From: Vagococcus allomyrinae
Lineage (GTDB): Bacteria > Bacillota > Bacilli > Lactobacillales > Vagococcaceae
Assembly: GCF_017829975.1 (NCBI RefSeq)
Contig: NZ_JAEEGA010000012.1
Span: 1 to 64,000, forward strand
Direction: 5' to 3'
Length of the DNA: 64,000 nucleotides
Notes under the pieces: generated by a model
The model's database searches: none
Seen by the model: the letters and a program-made list of their open reading frames with translations, nothing else
What the model was told of the DNA's origin: nothing
In this document: one piece after another, positions 16,789-26,694 of the stretch
How the letters are laid out: each line of letters begins with the position of its first letter
Numbering within the stretch: the first letter of the stretch is position 1
Made by a program: the position numbers and the translations under genes

Positions 16789-18321
16789 TTATTTAGCACC
16801 TTCCTTTTCAGCTGTCATCATGCTCATCAACGTCTCTTGATTCGCATCTGCTCGCAGAACTTCCCCTGTCATTTGTCCTTCATTCATGGCATAAATCCGA
16901 TCACACATCCCAATAATTTCTGGCAACTCCGAGGAAATAATACAAACCGCCTTGCCGGCAGCCGCCATTTCTTCAATGATCGTGTATATCTCATATTTAG
17001 CCCCAACGTCGATCCCTCGAGTTGGCTCATCTAAAAATAAAATATCAGGCTCAGTCATTAACCATTTCGCCAAAACAACTTTTTGCTGATTACCACCGCT
17101 TAAACTGCCGACATTTTGAAAAACCGAATTCGTTTTAGTTCGCATGCGTTTTCGATACTCCTCTGCCACAGTCACTTCCTTTTCCTTGTCTAACACCCCA
17201 TTTTGGCTAATTTTGCTAAGACTAGCTAGAGTGGTATTCTCACGAATATCCATTAACAAATTTAAGCCGAGAGCTTTACGATCCTCAGAGACATAAGCCA
17301 GGCCATTTTCGATTGCTTGCGGCACATCTTTAACTGAAATCTCTTGCCCTGCTTTAAAGACTTGCCCCGAAATATTACTGCCATAAGAGTGACCAAATAA
17401 GCTCATGGCAAACTCAGTTCGCCCCGCCCCCATCAAACCGGCAATGCCCACAATTTCTCCTCGACGAATCGAAAAATTAATCTGACTGTTAACCAATCGC
17501 GAATGATCAATCGGGTGATGAACAGTCCAATCCTTCACTTCAAAGTAGGTCTCACCGATTGCTGGAAAACGTTCTGGATACCGATTGGTAAGCTCACGAC
17601 CGACCATTCCACGAATGATCCGTTCTTCAGATAGCCCCTTATTTTCCAGCGTCTCGATCGTCTGCCCATCCCGTAAAATTGTGATCCGATCGGCCACACT
17701 GACAATCTCATTCAATTTGTGAGAAATAATGATCGACGTAATCCCCTGACGTTTAAACTCCTCGATTAGACCGAGTAGATTGGCACTTTCTTCCTCATTT
17801 AGTGCCGCAGTTGGTTCATCAAGAATCAGCAACTGAACCGATTTAGAAAAAGCTTTGGCGATTTCCACCAGTTGCTGCTGCCCAACCCCAATTTGCGAAA
17901 CCAGCAAATTCGGATTAACCTTCAAGCCAACTGTTTTCAATAAATTCTCCGTCTTCTTTTCCGTCAAATTCCAATCGATGACACCACGGGTTGCTTGTTC
18001 ATTTCCTAAAAAAATATTTTCTTTGACGGACAGATAAGGACTTAAGGCTAACTCCTGATGAATAATCACAATCCCCTTGGCTTCGCTATCGCGAATATCC
18101 TTAAATTGACAAACCTCACCATTGTAACGTATTTGCCCTTGATACTGATCATAAGCATACAGCCCGCTTAAAACATTCATCAACGTTGACTTACCAGCAC
18201 CATTTTCACCACACAGAGCATGAACTTCCCCACGTTTGATTTGTAAATTAACATCATTTAACGCCCGTACGCCTGAAAATTCTTTCACAATCTGCTTCAT
18301 CTCTAAAATATAATCAGCCAT
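16789..18321 (-). CDS. mmsA: Multiple-monosaccharide ABC transporter ATPase
   Basis: A 510-residue ATPase with two fused nucleotide-binding domains, as in RbsA/MglA/GguA. The first has Walker [12 protein letters not shown] (near residue 38) and a good Walker B ([12 protein letters not shown]). The second half has the usual degenerate Walker A ([11 protein letters not shown]) with [15 protein letters not shown] and [11 protein letters not shown]. It energises the mmsB channel from the cytosol. A hairpin and duplicated leader separate it from chvE. Confidence 0.93.
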   Translation of the reverse strand: MADYILEMKQIVKEFSGVRALNDVNLQIKRGEVHALCGENGAGKSTLMNVLSGLYAYDQYQGQIRYNGEVCQFKDIRDSEAKGIVIIHQELALSPYLSVKENIFLGNEQATRGVIDWNLTEKKTENLLKTVGLKVNPNLLVSQIGVGQQQLVEIAKAFSKSVQLLILDEPTAALNEEESANLLGLIEEFKRQGITSIIISHKLNEIVSVADRITILRDGQTIETLENKGLSEERIIRGMVGRELTNRYPERFPAIGETYFEVKDWTVHHPIDHSRLVNSQINFSIRRGEIVGIAGLMGAGRTEFAMSLFGHSYGSNISGQVFKAGQEISVKDVPQAIENGLAYVSEDRKALGLNLLMDIRENTTLASLSKISQNGVLDKEKEVTVAEEYRKRMRTKTNSVFQNVGSLSGGNQQKVVLAKWLMTEPDILFLDEPTRGIDVGAKYEIYTIIEEMAAAGKAVCIISSELPEIIGMCDRIYAMNEGQMTGEVLRADANQETLMSMMTAEKEGAK

Positions 18322-18325
18322 ATTC

Positions 18326-18466
18326 CTCTCCTTTTACTTAATGGTCCGACCTTCAATTCTTAATACTTTAGTATTTTAGAAATTGATGAGATCGTAACGC
18401 AGTGGAGAGTCCTTTACGCATTTTTTTTAATGCTAGAGTTAAGGCTCTCCTTTTACTTAATGGTCC
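18326..18466. repeat. 22-base direct repeat in the chvE-mmsA gap
   Basis: CTCTCCTTTTACTTAATGGTCC occurs at 18326-18347 and again at 18445-18466. On the minus strand each holds the mmsA ribosome binding site AAAGGAG. The 119-base offset looks like a tandem duplication of the mmsA leader with divergence between. Confidence 0.8.
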
Positions 18467-18497
18467 AATACTTCTGAGGTTCAAATCCTCCTATTTG

Positions 18498-18533
18498 AAA
18501 GGGCTGGATCGCCATTGCGTTCGCAGCCCCTTT
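18498..18533 (-). terminator. Intra-operon attenuator after chvE
   Basis: On the minus strand AAAGGGGCTG pairs with CAGCCCTTT across a 17-base loop, without a long U-tract. Such hairpins after a binding-protein gene usually raise its mRNA above the downstream genes. Confidence 0.6.
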
Positions 18534-18542
18534 TTAATCACC

Positions 18543-19637
18543 TTATTTTGCTAAGTCCGCTTCAGAATAATAATCTGTTTCAATTAGCTCTGCTTGATAA
18601 TTCTCCTTATCCACTGAAACAGGATTAGCTAAATTAGTTGGCACAACTTTTTCACCGTTATCATAAGTTTCAGTGTCGTTGACAGGGACTTCTTTTTCAT
18701 TGAGTATCGCTTCAATCATCTCAATCGTATTTTTTGCCAAGACACGGGTATCTTTAAAAATTGTTTGGGTCTGCTCCCCAGCGATGATCGATTTAATGCC
18801 TGCCACCGTCGCATCTTGACCAGTAGTCACTGGTAACGGTTTGTCGTCAGAACCATATCCAACGCCTTTAAGAGACGAAATAATCCCTAAACTAATTGGG
18901 TCATAAGGAGACAAAACGGCATCCAGCTTCTTATCCGAATAATTGGCGCTCAATAAGTTATCCATCCGCGCTTGGGCTGTTGAACCATCCCAGCGTAACG
19001 TGGCAATCTGGTTAAAATTTGTTTGCCCTGACGGAATCACCAGCTGCTTGCTGTCAATATAAGGTTGGAACACTGACATGACCCCATTGTAATTAATCAA
19101 TGCGTTATTATCATCAGGTGAACCGCCAAATAGTTCAATATTAAACGGCCCTTTGCCACCTTTCAAATCCAGCTTCTCTTCAATATAAGACGCCTGTAAA
19201 ACCCCAACACCAAAATTATCAAAGGTTGAATAATAATCAACATAAGGCGAATTCATCAATAAACGATCGTATGCAATGATCTTGATATCTTCTTTGTGGG
19301 CCTTATCTAAGACATCCGTAAGGGCTGAGCCATCAATTGAAGCAATGACAATAATATCCACTCCCTTGGTAATCATATTTTCAATTTGCGCCACCTGATT
19401 TTCTACTTTATCCTCACCGTATTGTAAGTCGGTTTTATACCCGAGTTTCTCTAACTCTTCTACCATATTATTGCCATCACCAATCCAGCGCTCAGCAGAT
19501 TTCGTTGGCATGGCAATGCCGATATAACCCTTTGAATCGCCTTTACTGCCACCACCTCCGCCACTACAGGCAGTTAGTACCAGTCCTAGCCCTAAGGTCA
19601 ACACTAAAGCCAGACCTCGTTTAAATCGATTGCTCAT
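18543..19637 (-). CDS. chvE: Multiple-monosaccharide ABC substrate-binding lipoprotein
   Basis: A 364-residue periplasmic-binding-protein-fold lipoprotein. The signal peptide ends in the lipobox LTAC (C at about residue 24) followed by a glycine-rich linker. The two-lobed sugar-binding domain has family blocks [18 protein letters not shown] and [14 protein letters not shown], typical of ChvE-like proteins. It delivers a monosaccharide to MmsAB. A cre-like sequence lies upstream. The divergent three-component sensor is the likely inducer. Confidence 0.9.
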   Translation of the reverse strand: MSNRFKRGLALVLTLGLGLVLTACSGGGGGSKGDSKGYIGIAMPTKSAERWIGDGNNMVEELEKLGYKTDLQYGEDKVENQVAQIENMITKGVDIIVIASIDGSALTDVLDKAHKEDIKIIAYDRLLMNSPYVDYYSTFDNFGVGVLQASYIEEKLDLKGGKGPFNIELFGGSPDDNNALINYNGVMSVFQPYIDSKQLVIPSGQTNFNQIATLRWDGSTAQARMDNLLSANYSDKKLDAVLSPYDPISLGIISSLKGVGYGSDDKPLPVTTGQDATVAGIKSIIAGEQTQTIFKDTRVLAKNTIEMIEAILNEKEVPVNDTETYDNGEKVVPTNLANPVSVDKENYQAELIETDYYSEADLAK

Positions 19638-19756
19638 CTTTCATTCCCCCGTCAACTATTAGTTTTTTTACATCGTCTATCTTATTAACACCCTTAGAAT
19701 AACAAGTATTAGCAACCGTTTCCATAGAGTTTATTTCGAAATAGCTTGAATTATTT

Positions 19757-19850
19757 ATCAAACGGTTTCATTCTCCAAAAAAATCTTGACTTTTTTTTGA
19801 AAATCTTGATATTCTTTCGAATCAATCAATTCATTGTGAAAGCGGTTTTT
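19757..19850 (+). promoter_or_regulatory. Promoter and cre-like sites of the sensor operon
   Basis: TTGACT (19786-19791) and TATTCT (19810-19815) with an 18-base spacer. Two partial matches to the CcpA cre consensus flank it: ATCAAACGGTTTCA (19757-19770, 11 of 14) and TGAAAGCGGTTTTT (19837-19850, 12 of 14, downstream of the start point). Carbon catabolite control of this divergent region is plausible. Confidence 0.45.
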
Positions 19851-19936
19851 AATGTGCCATGTTTTTGTTACAATGAAGCTGTCCCGAATGTTTCCCTACT
19901 CAAACACCGATTTATCATCATAAAGGATGTGACCCA

Positions 19937-20917
19937 ATGAAGAAAAATAAAATATGGCTATTACTCATCTGCTGGTTTCTAACCACTCTCAGCGGCTGTT
20001 CCCCTAAAGAAGTCACGAGCCAAAATAACATCGTGATCGGCTTTTCCCAATCTGGGACAGAGAGTTCCTGGCGAAAAGCTCACACTAAGTCTATTTTAGA
20101 CAGTTTGAAAAAAAACAACTATCAAGTTATCTACCGAAACGGCTTAATGGATCAGGAAAGGCAAATTCAAGACATTCGTTCCTTTATTGCCTATCGGGTT
20201 GATCTGATCGTCTTTACCCCACTGACTGAAGATGGCTGGGAGCCTGTCCTAAAAGAAGCCCAACGAGCGGGGATTGACGTTATGCTAGTCGATCGGGATA
20301 TCGCCTCAGCTAGCAGTGACCTTTACCTCTCGCATATCGGGCCTAGTTTTAAAGCCGAAGGAAATCGTGCTGGTATTTATGTCAACAACTACTTTAAAGA
20401 ACAACCTGACCGAGAAATTAACGTCTTGGAACTAAGTGGACTAACAAACGCTTCTCCGACAACCTTACGGAGCGATGGCTTTCGCGAAGCCATTGGGCGC
20501 GAACAAAACATCACCATTAGCCAAACCGTCTATGGCGACTACACTCGCAATAAAGGCAAAGAAGTCATTCGCGAATTAATCACTAACAATCAACTAGCAA
20601 CGATCGACGTCTTGTACAGTCATAACGACGAGATGACCTTAGGCGCTTTAGATGCCTTAAAAGACACGGATATTCAACCAGGAAAAGACCTAATCATCGT
20701 CACCATCGATGGACAGGAAAACATCATTAAAGAGCTACGGGCTGGCAATGTTAATTGCGTAGTTGAATGCAATCCCCAAGCTGGGTATTATGTGGCTCGA
20801 GCGATTGAACGCCGCTTAGACAGCGACCATAAACAAATTCCTCATGAAATCTATATGCCCGAAACGGTTTTTTCCGATCAAGGTGACCTTGATATGATCC
20901 CCACACGAAACTATTAA
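19937..20917 (+). CDS. Sugar-binding lipoprotein of a three-component sensor
   Basis: A 326-residue lipoprotein (lipobox LSGC near residue 21) with a YtfQ/RbsB-type sugar-binding fold (IVIGFSQSGTESSWRKAH, DLIVFTPLTEDGWEPVL, LVDRDI). It has no permease of its own. Instead it is followed after 14 bases by a YesM-type kinase and then a YesN-type regulator. This order is known from extracellular sugar sensing such as the XylFII-LytS-YesN system of clostridia, where the binding protein presents sugar to the kinase. It therefore probably senses the sugar moved by the divergent chvE-mmsAB importer. Confidence 0.87.
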   Translation: MKKNKIWLLLICWFLTTLSGCSPKEVTSQNNIVIGFSQSGTESSWRKAHTKSILDSLKKNNYQVIYRNGLMDQERQIQDIRSFIAYRVDLIVFTPLTEDGWEPVLKEAQRAGIDVMLVDRDIASASSDLYLSHIGPSFKAEGNRAGIYVNNYFKEQPDREINVLELSGLTNASPTTLRSDGFREAIGREQNITISQTVYGDYTRNKGKEVIRELITNNQLATIDVLYSHNDEMTLGALDALKDTDIQPGKDLIIVTIDGQENIIKELRAGNVNCVVECNPQAGYYVARAIERRLDSDHKQIPHEIYMPETVFSDQGDLDMIPTRNY

Positions 20918-20931
20918 GAAAGGAACTTGCC

Positions 20932-22374
20932 ATGTTTACCTCTAAAAGTATTCGTCAAATTTTCCAACGACAAAGTACCTTGATTCTAATTGTGGCGATC
21001 CTCCCCTTGATTTTCAATACTTTCTTTTACACCAAACAACTCTATATGTACCAGAAAGTAGTCGAAAACATTAATGCAGCCAACGAGATTTCTTCAATTG
21101 TTAAAGATGAGATACCCGTTAAAATGCGAGATCTCGCCTATGGTCAGACAAACGCTAACAGTCCAGAAGCCAAAAATATTTTAATCAACGTTCGCAAAGA
21201 CATTCAACAAATTGAAAAAAATACGACCACCCGCCACGAAACCAGTATTTTAGAAGTCACCTATCGCACATTGGACACGATTCAAACGTACTTGGATGAG
21301 ATGATTCATAACCTGCAAACAGAAGAACCCGTCGCAAAAAATGAAACTACCCTCGCACAAATTGATTCTGTTAATCAGCTGCTCGACGACGTCTTACAAG
21401 ACTTTGTCAAAGTCGAAATTGAACTTGCCAGTCAAAAAAACGAACAAATCGCCAATTCCGTTACGATCTTGCTGAAAGTTCAAGCCGCCATTTTTATTAT
21501 TATTCTCTTCTTTATTGGCTGGACCAAATATTCATTAACTAAATACGTTCAACAACCGATTGATACCTTGGTCAGCATGGCCAATAATTTATCCAAAGGA
21601 GACTTAACTTATCGCGTTTCTTCCGCTGAAGTAGCCGAGTTAAACGTCCTGACGAGCAGTATGAATCGAATGGCCGGTGAGCTGGATCGCCTGATAACCG
21701 ATAATGCCGAAAAACAATACCATCTGGCTCAAAGTGAACTAAGAGTCCTTCAAGCCCAGATCACCCCTCATTTTATTTATAACACCTTAGACGCAATCAT
21801 TGCTCTGACAGAACAAGGCGACATGCAACGGGTTAAACAAACCATCTATGCCCTGTCTGATTTTTTCAGAATCTCACTTAGTCGTGGAAAAGATTGGATC
21901 AGTGTTGAAAAAGAAGCTCGGCATGTCAGCGATTATTTAACCATTTTGAAAACTCGCTACGGCGAAAGTTTACTACCAGTCATCAACATCCCTGATACTC
22001 TTTACGAATACGATGTGCTAAAAATGATTCTTCAACCACTTGTTGAAAATGCCGTCTATCACGGCACGAAATTTGTGCGACGCCAAGGCATCGTCGAATT
22101 AACCGGCTATGACGACCCTGATTTTCTCTATTTTCAAATAAAAGACAATGGCATCGGCATGAGTGCTGACAAGTTATCAGAAGTAAAAGCGGAACTGGCA
22201 AAAGGAATCGACACAGACTTTGAGGAAGGCTACGGCTTATATAATGTCAACAAACGCATCTTACTTTATTACGGAAGTTCAGCACATTTATCCGTTGAAA
22301 GTCAGTATCGACAAGGCACTATTATGACCATCAAAGTACCCAAAATTAGTAAGGAACTCATAGAAGGAAGTTGA
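20932..22374 (+). CDS. YesM-like sensor histidine kinase
   Basis: A 480-residue membrane kinase. Two transmembrane helices (about residues 16-33 and 178-196) bound a 145-residue extracellular domain. A HAMP domain follows, then the His_kinase family box LQAQITPHFIYNTLDAI with the phospho-accepting His at 280, and the ATPase N box LQPLVENAVYHG. The extracellular domain would contact the preceding lipoprotein. The response regulator gene begins four bases after the stop. Confidence 0.93.
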   Translation: MFTSKSIRQIFQRQSTLILIVAILPLIFNTFFYTKQLYMYQKVVENINAANEISSIVKDEIPVKMRDLAYGQTNANSPEAKNILINVRKDIQQIEKNTTTRHETSILEVTYRTLDTIQTYLDEMIHNLQTEEPVAKNETTLAQIDSVNQLLDDVLQDFVKVEIELASQKNEQIANSVTILLKVQAAIFIIILFFIGWTKYSLTKYVQQPIDTLVSMANNLSKGDLTYRVSSAEVAELNVLTSSMNRMAGELDRLITDNAEKQYHLAQSELRVLQAQITPHFIYNTLDAIIALTEQGDMQRVKQTIYALSDFFRISLSRGKDWISVEKEARHVSDYLTILKTRYGESLLPVINIPDTLYEYDVLKMILQPLVENAVYHGTKFVRRQGIVELTGYDDPDFLYFQIKDNGIGMSADKLSEVKAELAKGIDTDFEEGYGLYNVNKRILLYYGSSAHLSVESQYRQGTIMTIKVPKISKELIEGS

Positions 22375-22378
22375 CAGC

Positions 22379-23950
22379 ATGTATAAAGTATTTATAGTAG
22401 AAGACGAACACCTAATCCGTGAAAGCCTAAGAAAATTATTGCTTTCATACAGCGAAAATTACCCGATCAGCTTTGCGGGAGAAGCAGCCGACGGTGAGCT
22501 GGGATTAGCCGCCATGTTGGATGTTAAACCCGACATCCTGATCACTGATATTCGCATGCCATTTATGGACGGACTAACCCTTGCCAAAGAAGCAAAAAAA
22601 ATCTTGCCTTGGATTAAAATTATTTTAATCAGCGGTTACGATGACTTTGACTACGCAAAATCAGCCATCCAACTTGGGGTCGAGGAGTATTTATTAAAAC
22701 CGATTAAAGAGATGGAATTACAAGATACCTTAACTAACGTTATTGCAAAACTAGATACCCAAAAAGAACTAACAGCTCCTAGTGCCGCTCAACCAAACAC
22801 GTTCATTTTTGAACTTCAAAAAAATCACTTTTTAAACGGGCTATACAAAGGCGAGTTAGCCGTGGAAGACGTGATCAGCGAATCTCAGCAATTTAATCGT
22901 CACTTATTAGGCAATAAATTTACCGTTTTACTCGCCACTAATAAATACGATGCTGACTTTGCCGATTACAATCGTTTTTCCGAATACTTAACACTGCTTT
23001 TCGGTGACGATCCGGCCATTATTTTTTCCAGTATCTCCTCTGAATACATTAAATTTTTAGTCTTTCAACCAGATAAACAACGGCTGCTTGAAAAATGTTA
23101 CCAAATTGCCAACACCCTGATTCATGAACTGGAACAAGATGATACCTATGATATCGTCGTCGCCTTTGGAAATGTGGTTGAACGAATAAGTGAAATAAAA
23201 AATGCTTTTCAAATCACCGAACATTTGATTCAAACTTATGGCAATTTAAGGACCGAAAAAATCATCAGTTACGAAGACGACATTTTAGACGGCGAAGTCT
23301 CCCCAACCAATCCGTTTAAACTCGACATCGCAGATAAAATCGCCAGACTTGACCCAACTAAAATCGATGAGTTGGTTCATGAGTTAAGTGGAACGCCCCA
23401 TGACAAAGAAGAACGAAATCGCCTCTATCGCTTTTTCGTCTTAATCGAATTAGTCAATTTAGTTCAAAAAAAAGAAATTGAGACAGCTGAACTGAGTTTA
23501 GAACAATTAAGCAACATCGAATATTTGGCTGCCGTTGCTAACACCCTCGAACAATTTCAACTGGTAGCAACGCCACTGATTACCTATTTAAGTAATCATA
23601 AGATCAATGCTAAAATGGTCAAGTATCAAAGCGTCATTCAAAAAGCACTGACTTTCATTAATCAACATTTTACCGACCCAGATATCTCTTTAAATACCGT
23701 TGCCGATGAAGTAACCTTAAGCCCCGCTCACTTTAGCACCATCTTTTCTCAGGCAATGGAGATCACCTTTATCGACTATCTGACAAACGCTCGTCTGAAT
23801 CATGCCAAAAAGTTATTAAAAGAAACTGACGATCGTTTAAGCACGATCGCCTTTGCTATTGGCTATAATGACCCTAATTATTTTAGTTATTTATTTAAAA
23901 AGAAAATCGCCATTTCACCTAAAGAATATCGCAACCAAGTTAATCAGTAA
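22379..23950 (+). CDS. YesN-like response regulator with AraC DNA-binding domain
   Basis: A 523-residue regulator. The receiver domain occupies residues 1-125 with phospho-acceptor Asp57 (ILITDIRMP) and Lys in LLKPIKE. A long middle region follows. The C-terminal AraC domain has two helix-turn-helix units (ISLNTVADEVTLSPAHFSTIF and the second around IAFAIGYNDPNYFSYLFKK). It completes the sensor operon, and the likely target is the divergent chvE promoter. Confidence 0.93.
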   Translation: MYKVFIVEDEHLIRESLRKLLLSYSENYPISFAGEAADGELGLAAMLDVKPDILITDIRMPFMDGLTLAKEAKKILPWIKIILISGYDDFDYAKSAIQLGVEEYLLKPIKEMELQDTLTNVIAKLDTQKELTAPSAAQPNTFIFELQKNHFLNGLYKGELAVEDVISESQQFNRHLLGNKFTVLLATNKYDADFADYNRFSEYLTLLFGDDPAIIFSSISSEYIKFLVFQPDKQRLLEKCYQIANTLIHELEQDDTYDIVVAFGNVVERISEIKNAFQITEHLIQTYGNLRTEKIISYEDDILDGEVSPTNPFKLDIADKIARLDPTKIDELVHELSGTPHDKEERNRLYRFFVLIELVNLVQKKEIETAELSLEQLSNIEYLAAVANTLEQFQLVATPLITYLSNHKINAKMVKYQSVIQKALTFINQHFTDPDISLNTVADEVTLSPAHFSTIFSQAMEITFIDYLTNARLNHAKKLLKETDDRLSTIAFAIGYNDPNYFSYLFKKKIAISPKEYRNQVNQ

Positions 23951-23954
23951 AAAG

Positions 23955-23990
23955 ACCGCAGCCAACTGAAGATATCAGTTAGCTGCGGTT
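23955..23990. terminator. Terminator between the sensor operon and cls
   Basis: A stem of ACCGCAGC and AACTGA blocks pairing with TCAGTT and GCTGCGGT, followed by TTTCTC, between convergent genes. Confidence 0.85.
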
Positions 23991-24015
23991 TCTCTTAAAG
24001 CTCATCCGTTGAGCC

Positions 24016-25461
24016 TTACAAAATAGGTGAAAACAATCTGGAAATCTGTTGTTTAAAAATCAACCAGGCTGACATTTCTTTAACAGTTTCTGTCGTCATT
24101 TCCGTTGAGACACTCATATCTTTTTCAAAAATAGCCGCCAATTCTGCCACAATCTTCTCATCATGCAAAACAGCGCTCGCCTCAAAATTCAACTTATAAC
24201 TGCGAATATCCTGATTAGCAGATCCCACAATACACGTATCATCATCCATTATCAAGGTTTTAGCATGCATAAACCCGCCCTCATAGACTTGAATTTCGAT
24301 ATTTTCCTTGATTAGCTGACGGGCATAGTACTGAGTCGCGCGGTAGATAAAGGGATGGTCCGGCTTATCCGGAATCATGACTTTGACATCCACCCCTGAA
24401 CGGGCCGCTATTTTGAGAGCCGCCAAGACACTGTCGTCAGGCACCAGATACGGGGTTTGGATCCAAACCCGTTTCTTAGCCGTCGTGATTAACTTGATAA
24501 ACGCCAACTTAATCTGCTCATGTTCATTATTTGGGCCACTGGCGATAATTTGAATCGGCGTCTCCCCTTCATCCATTAAATCTTTAGCATCAAAGAAATA
24601 AGCCTCTTTATACTCCAACTGATCAACAGGAGGCGCAGACACATTCCAGTCCATTAAAAAGCGGATTTGTAACAGAGATGCTACAGGACCATGCATCCGC
24701 AAATGGGTATCCCGCCAATAGCCAAACTTTTTGGTGACACCAGCGTATTGATTGGCCACATTAAACCCACCTGTGTAGCTGATCTTGCCATCAATCACCA
24801 CAATTTTACGGTGATCATGATAATTGAGACGCAACTTTAAAAGCGCTCGCTGAGAGGTAATAAAAGTCTGGACCTTGCCACCATGACGGCGCAACTGATC
24901 AAAATGTTTATTTTTAGTCCCAAGAGACCCATAAGCATCGTACAATAGCCGCACTTCCACGCCTTGACTAGCTTTTTCCTCTAATAGTTTCAGAATACTC
25001 ATGCCAACCTCATCGGTCACAAAAGCATAATACTCAATATGAATGGAATGAGTGGCAGCTCGGATGTCCTCTCGCATGCGCTCAAACTTCTCAGCACCAT
25101 CTGTGATGATCTCCACTTTATTTTGGCGAGTAATGGGCATCTTATTTAAGGAAGAAAAAAAGGCCAGAAAATTGACATCGACTTCCTCAGAATGCTCATG
25201 CTCATAAAGCCGTGTACCTGACTCTTGAAACGCCTTAAATTTTTCCAATTCATCAAAATCATTTTTTTGTAACTGAAACATTCGTTTGTCTCCCAAACCA
25301 CGTCCGAAAAACAAATAAATAACAAATCCAATAACGGGTAAACTGATCAAAACCAACAACCAAGCCCAAATAGCAGCTACATCTCGCGGCTTCATTAAAA
25401 TCGTAATGACCGCAACAACAGCATTAATCACGTATATTGTTGTCATAATACTTATTATCAT
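24016..25461 (-). CDS. cls: Cardiolipin synthase
   Basis: A 481-residue membrane enzyme that condenses two phosphatidylglycerols to cardiolipin. Two N-terminal transmembrane helices (about residues 5-55) precede two phospholipase-D domains, each with an intact HKD motif (HRKIVVID in the first, HAKTLIMD in the second). Length is typical of bacterial Cls. It is convergent with the sensor operon and divergent from the envelope operon, which also deals with phospholipid-derived groups. Confidence 0.95.
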   Translation of the reverse strand: MIISIMTTIYVINAVVAVITILMKPRDVAAIWAWLLVLISLPVIGFVIYLFFGRGLGDKRMFQLQKNDFDELEKFKAFQESGTRLYEHEHSEEVDVNFLAFFSSLNKMPITRQNKVEIITDGAEKFERMREDIRAATHSIHIEYYAFVTDEVGMSILKLLEEKASQGVEVRLLYDAYGSLGTKNKHFDQLRRHGGKVQTFITSQRALLKLRLNYHDHRKIVVIDGKISYTGGFNVANQYAGVTKKFGYWRDTHLRMHGPVASLLQIRFLMDWNVSAPPVDQLEYKEAYFFDAKDLMDEGETPIQIIASGPNNEHEQIKLAFIKLITTAKKRVWIQTPYLVPDDSVLAALKIAARSGVDVKVMIPDKPDHPFIYRATQYYARQLIKENIEIQVYEGGFMHAKTLIMDDDTCIVGSANQDIRSYKLNFEASAVLHDEKIVAELAAIFEKDMSVSTEMTTETVKEMSAWLIFKQQISRLFSPIL

Positions 25462-25564
25462 CCTGACACCTCCAAATATAGTCTACTTATTGAGTATAAA
25501 GCTTTAGAGTGATTTGGTCTAGTTTGAATATTATTTGTATTTTTTGCCAAGCGTTGACGGCCTC

Positions 25565-25595
25565 TTTAAGCTTCCTTTAAGTTCCACCTTATAAA
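25565..25595 (+). promoter_or_regulatory. CiaR-like direct repeat and -10 box of the envelope operon
   Basis: TTTAAG (25565-25570), five bases, TTTAAG (25576-25581), eight bases, then TATAAA (25590-25595). TTTAAG-N5-TTTAAG is the binding site of the streptococcal response regulator CiaR. There is no separate -35 box, which fits an activator-dependent promoter. The regulator itself is not in the window. Confidence 0.55.
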
Positions 25596-25638
25596 GTAGA
25601 GTTAATTAGATAACATATTTGAATCAGGAGGTAACCCA

Positions 25639-26676
25639 ATGTCAACCACCATCTTAATTCCTTCATTAGAACCAACCGCCAATTTTCCCCGTTTGCTAGC
25701 GGAATTGCGCCAGCTAACGGATGATCCCATTCTCATCGTAGACGACGGTAGCGGCCCAGCCTATCAGTCGGTCTTCTTAGAATTAGCCAAAATAAAAAAT
25801 ACCACTGTCCTCTACCATCAGACCAACCTGGGGAAAGGAGCGGCTCTTAAGACTGGTTTCGCTTATCATTTAGAGCACTTCCCCCATTCTGCTGGAATTG
25901 TCACAGCAGATTCAGATGGTCAGCACCATCCAGCAGACATTGTCGCTTTGACACGACTGATACGACCTAATGAGCGAGTGCTCGTTTTAGGCTCCCGCCA
26001 TTTCACTCGGCAACAGACACCATTTAAAAGCTACTGGGGGAATCGCCTGACCTCTGTCATTTTCTATGGCACCACTGGCATCAGTTGCCATGACACTCAA
26101 ACAGGATTGCGCGGTTTACCACAAGAAATTATTCCAGATATGTTAGAGATCCCAGGAACTCGCTTCGAATACGAAATGAATGTCTTGCTCAACTTAACCA
26201 AGTATCACATCGTGATTCACGAAATGCCAATCGCCACCATCTATTTAGATAATAATTCCGGCAGTCACTTTCGAGTCGTCCGTGATTCTTTACGAATTTA
26301 TCAACCAATTCTCAGCTATATCTTGTCCTCTCTAAGTTCAGCAGGCCTTGATATTATTCTCTTTACCTTGTTGATAAAACTATTTTTTACCAATCACAGT
26401 TGGACCTCCTTACTCTTAGCAACAACCTTTGCTCGACTTCTATCTGGCTGCTTTAATTTTTTTCTCAACCGACACGTCGTCTTCAAAAGTCAAGGAAAAC
26501 TCCATCAAGAAGCGGGTAAATACCTCCTGCTTTTTGGTTGTCAATTACTATTGAGCTGGCTGTTGTTACAGGGCTTCTCCCAATTCTCTAACAAGTTGAT
26601 TCCCTTAAAAATCGCCATAGATTTTTCACTTTTTTGCCTAAGCTTCATGATTCAAAGACGACTTGTCTTTCGCTAA
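25639..26676 (+). CDS. GT2 glycosyltransferase fused to a GtrA-like membrane domain
   Basis: A 345-residue membrane protein. Residues 1-215 are a GT2 (DPM1/DPG-synthase-like) domain with the nucleotide-binding VDDGSG and the metal motif DSDGQH. Residues about 225-345 are four helices of the GtrA family (including CFNFFLNRHVVF). Such fusions put a sugar on undecaprenyl phosphate and help flip it for wall or teichoic acid decoration. It is first in a four-gene run behind the CiaR-like site. AGGAGG precedes the ATG. The sugar and acceptor are unknown. Confidence 0.88.
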   Translation: MSTTILIPSLEPTANFPRLLAELRQLTDDPILIVDDGSGPAYQSVFLELAKIKNTTVLYHQTNLGKGAALKTGFAYHLEHFPHSAGIVTADSDGQHHPADIVALTRLIRPNERVLVLGSRHFTRQQTPFKSYWGNRLTSVIFYGTTGISCHDTQTGLRGLPQEIIPDMLEIPGTRFEYEMNVLLNLTKYHIVIHEMPIATIYLDNNSGSHFRVVRDSLRIYQPILSYILSSLSSAGLDIILFTLLIKLFFTNHSWTSLLLATTFARLLSGCFNFFLNRHVVFKSQGKLHQEAGKYLLLFGCQLLLSWLLLQGFSQFSNKLIPLKIAIDFSLFCLSFMIQRRLVFR

Positions 26677-26694
26677 ACTAACTGGAGGTCCCCT

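Noticed and set aside
18352-18410. A 17-codon open frame on the minus strand between chvE and mmsA
   Set aside because: The nearest ribosome binding site is more than 20 bases away, and the peptide shows no leader-like composition.
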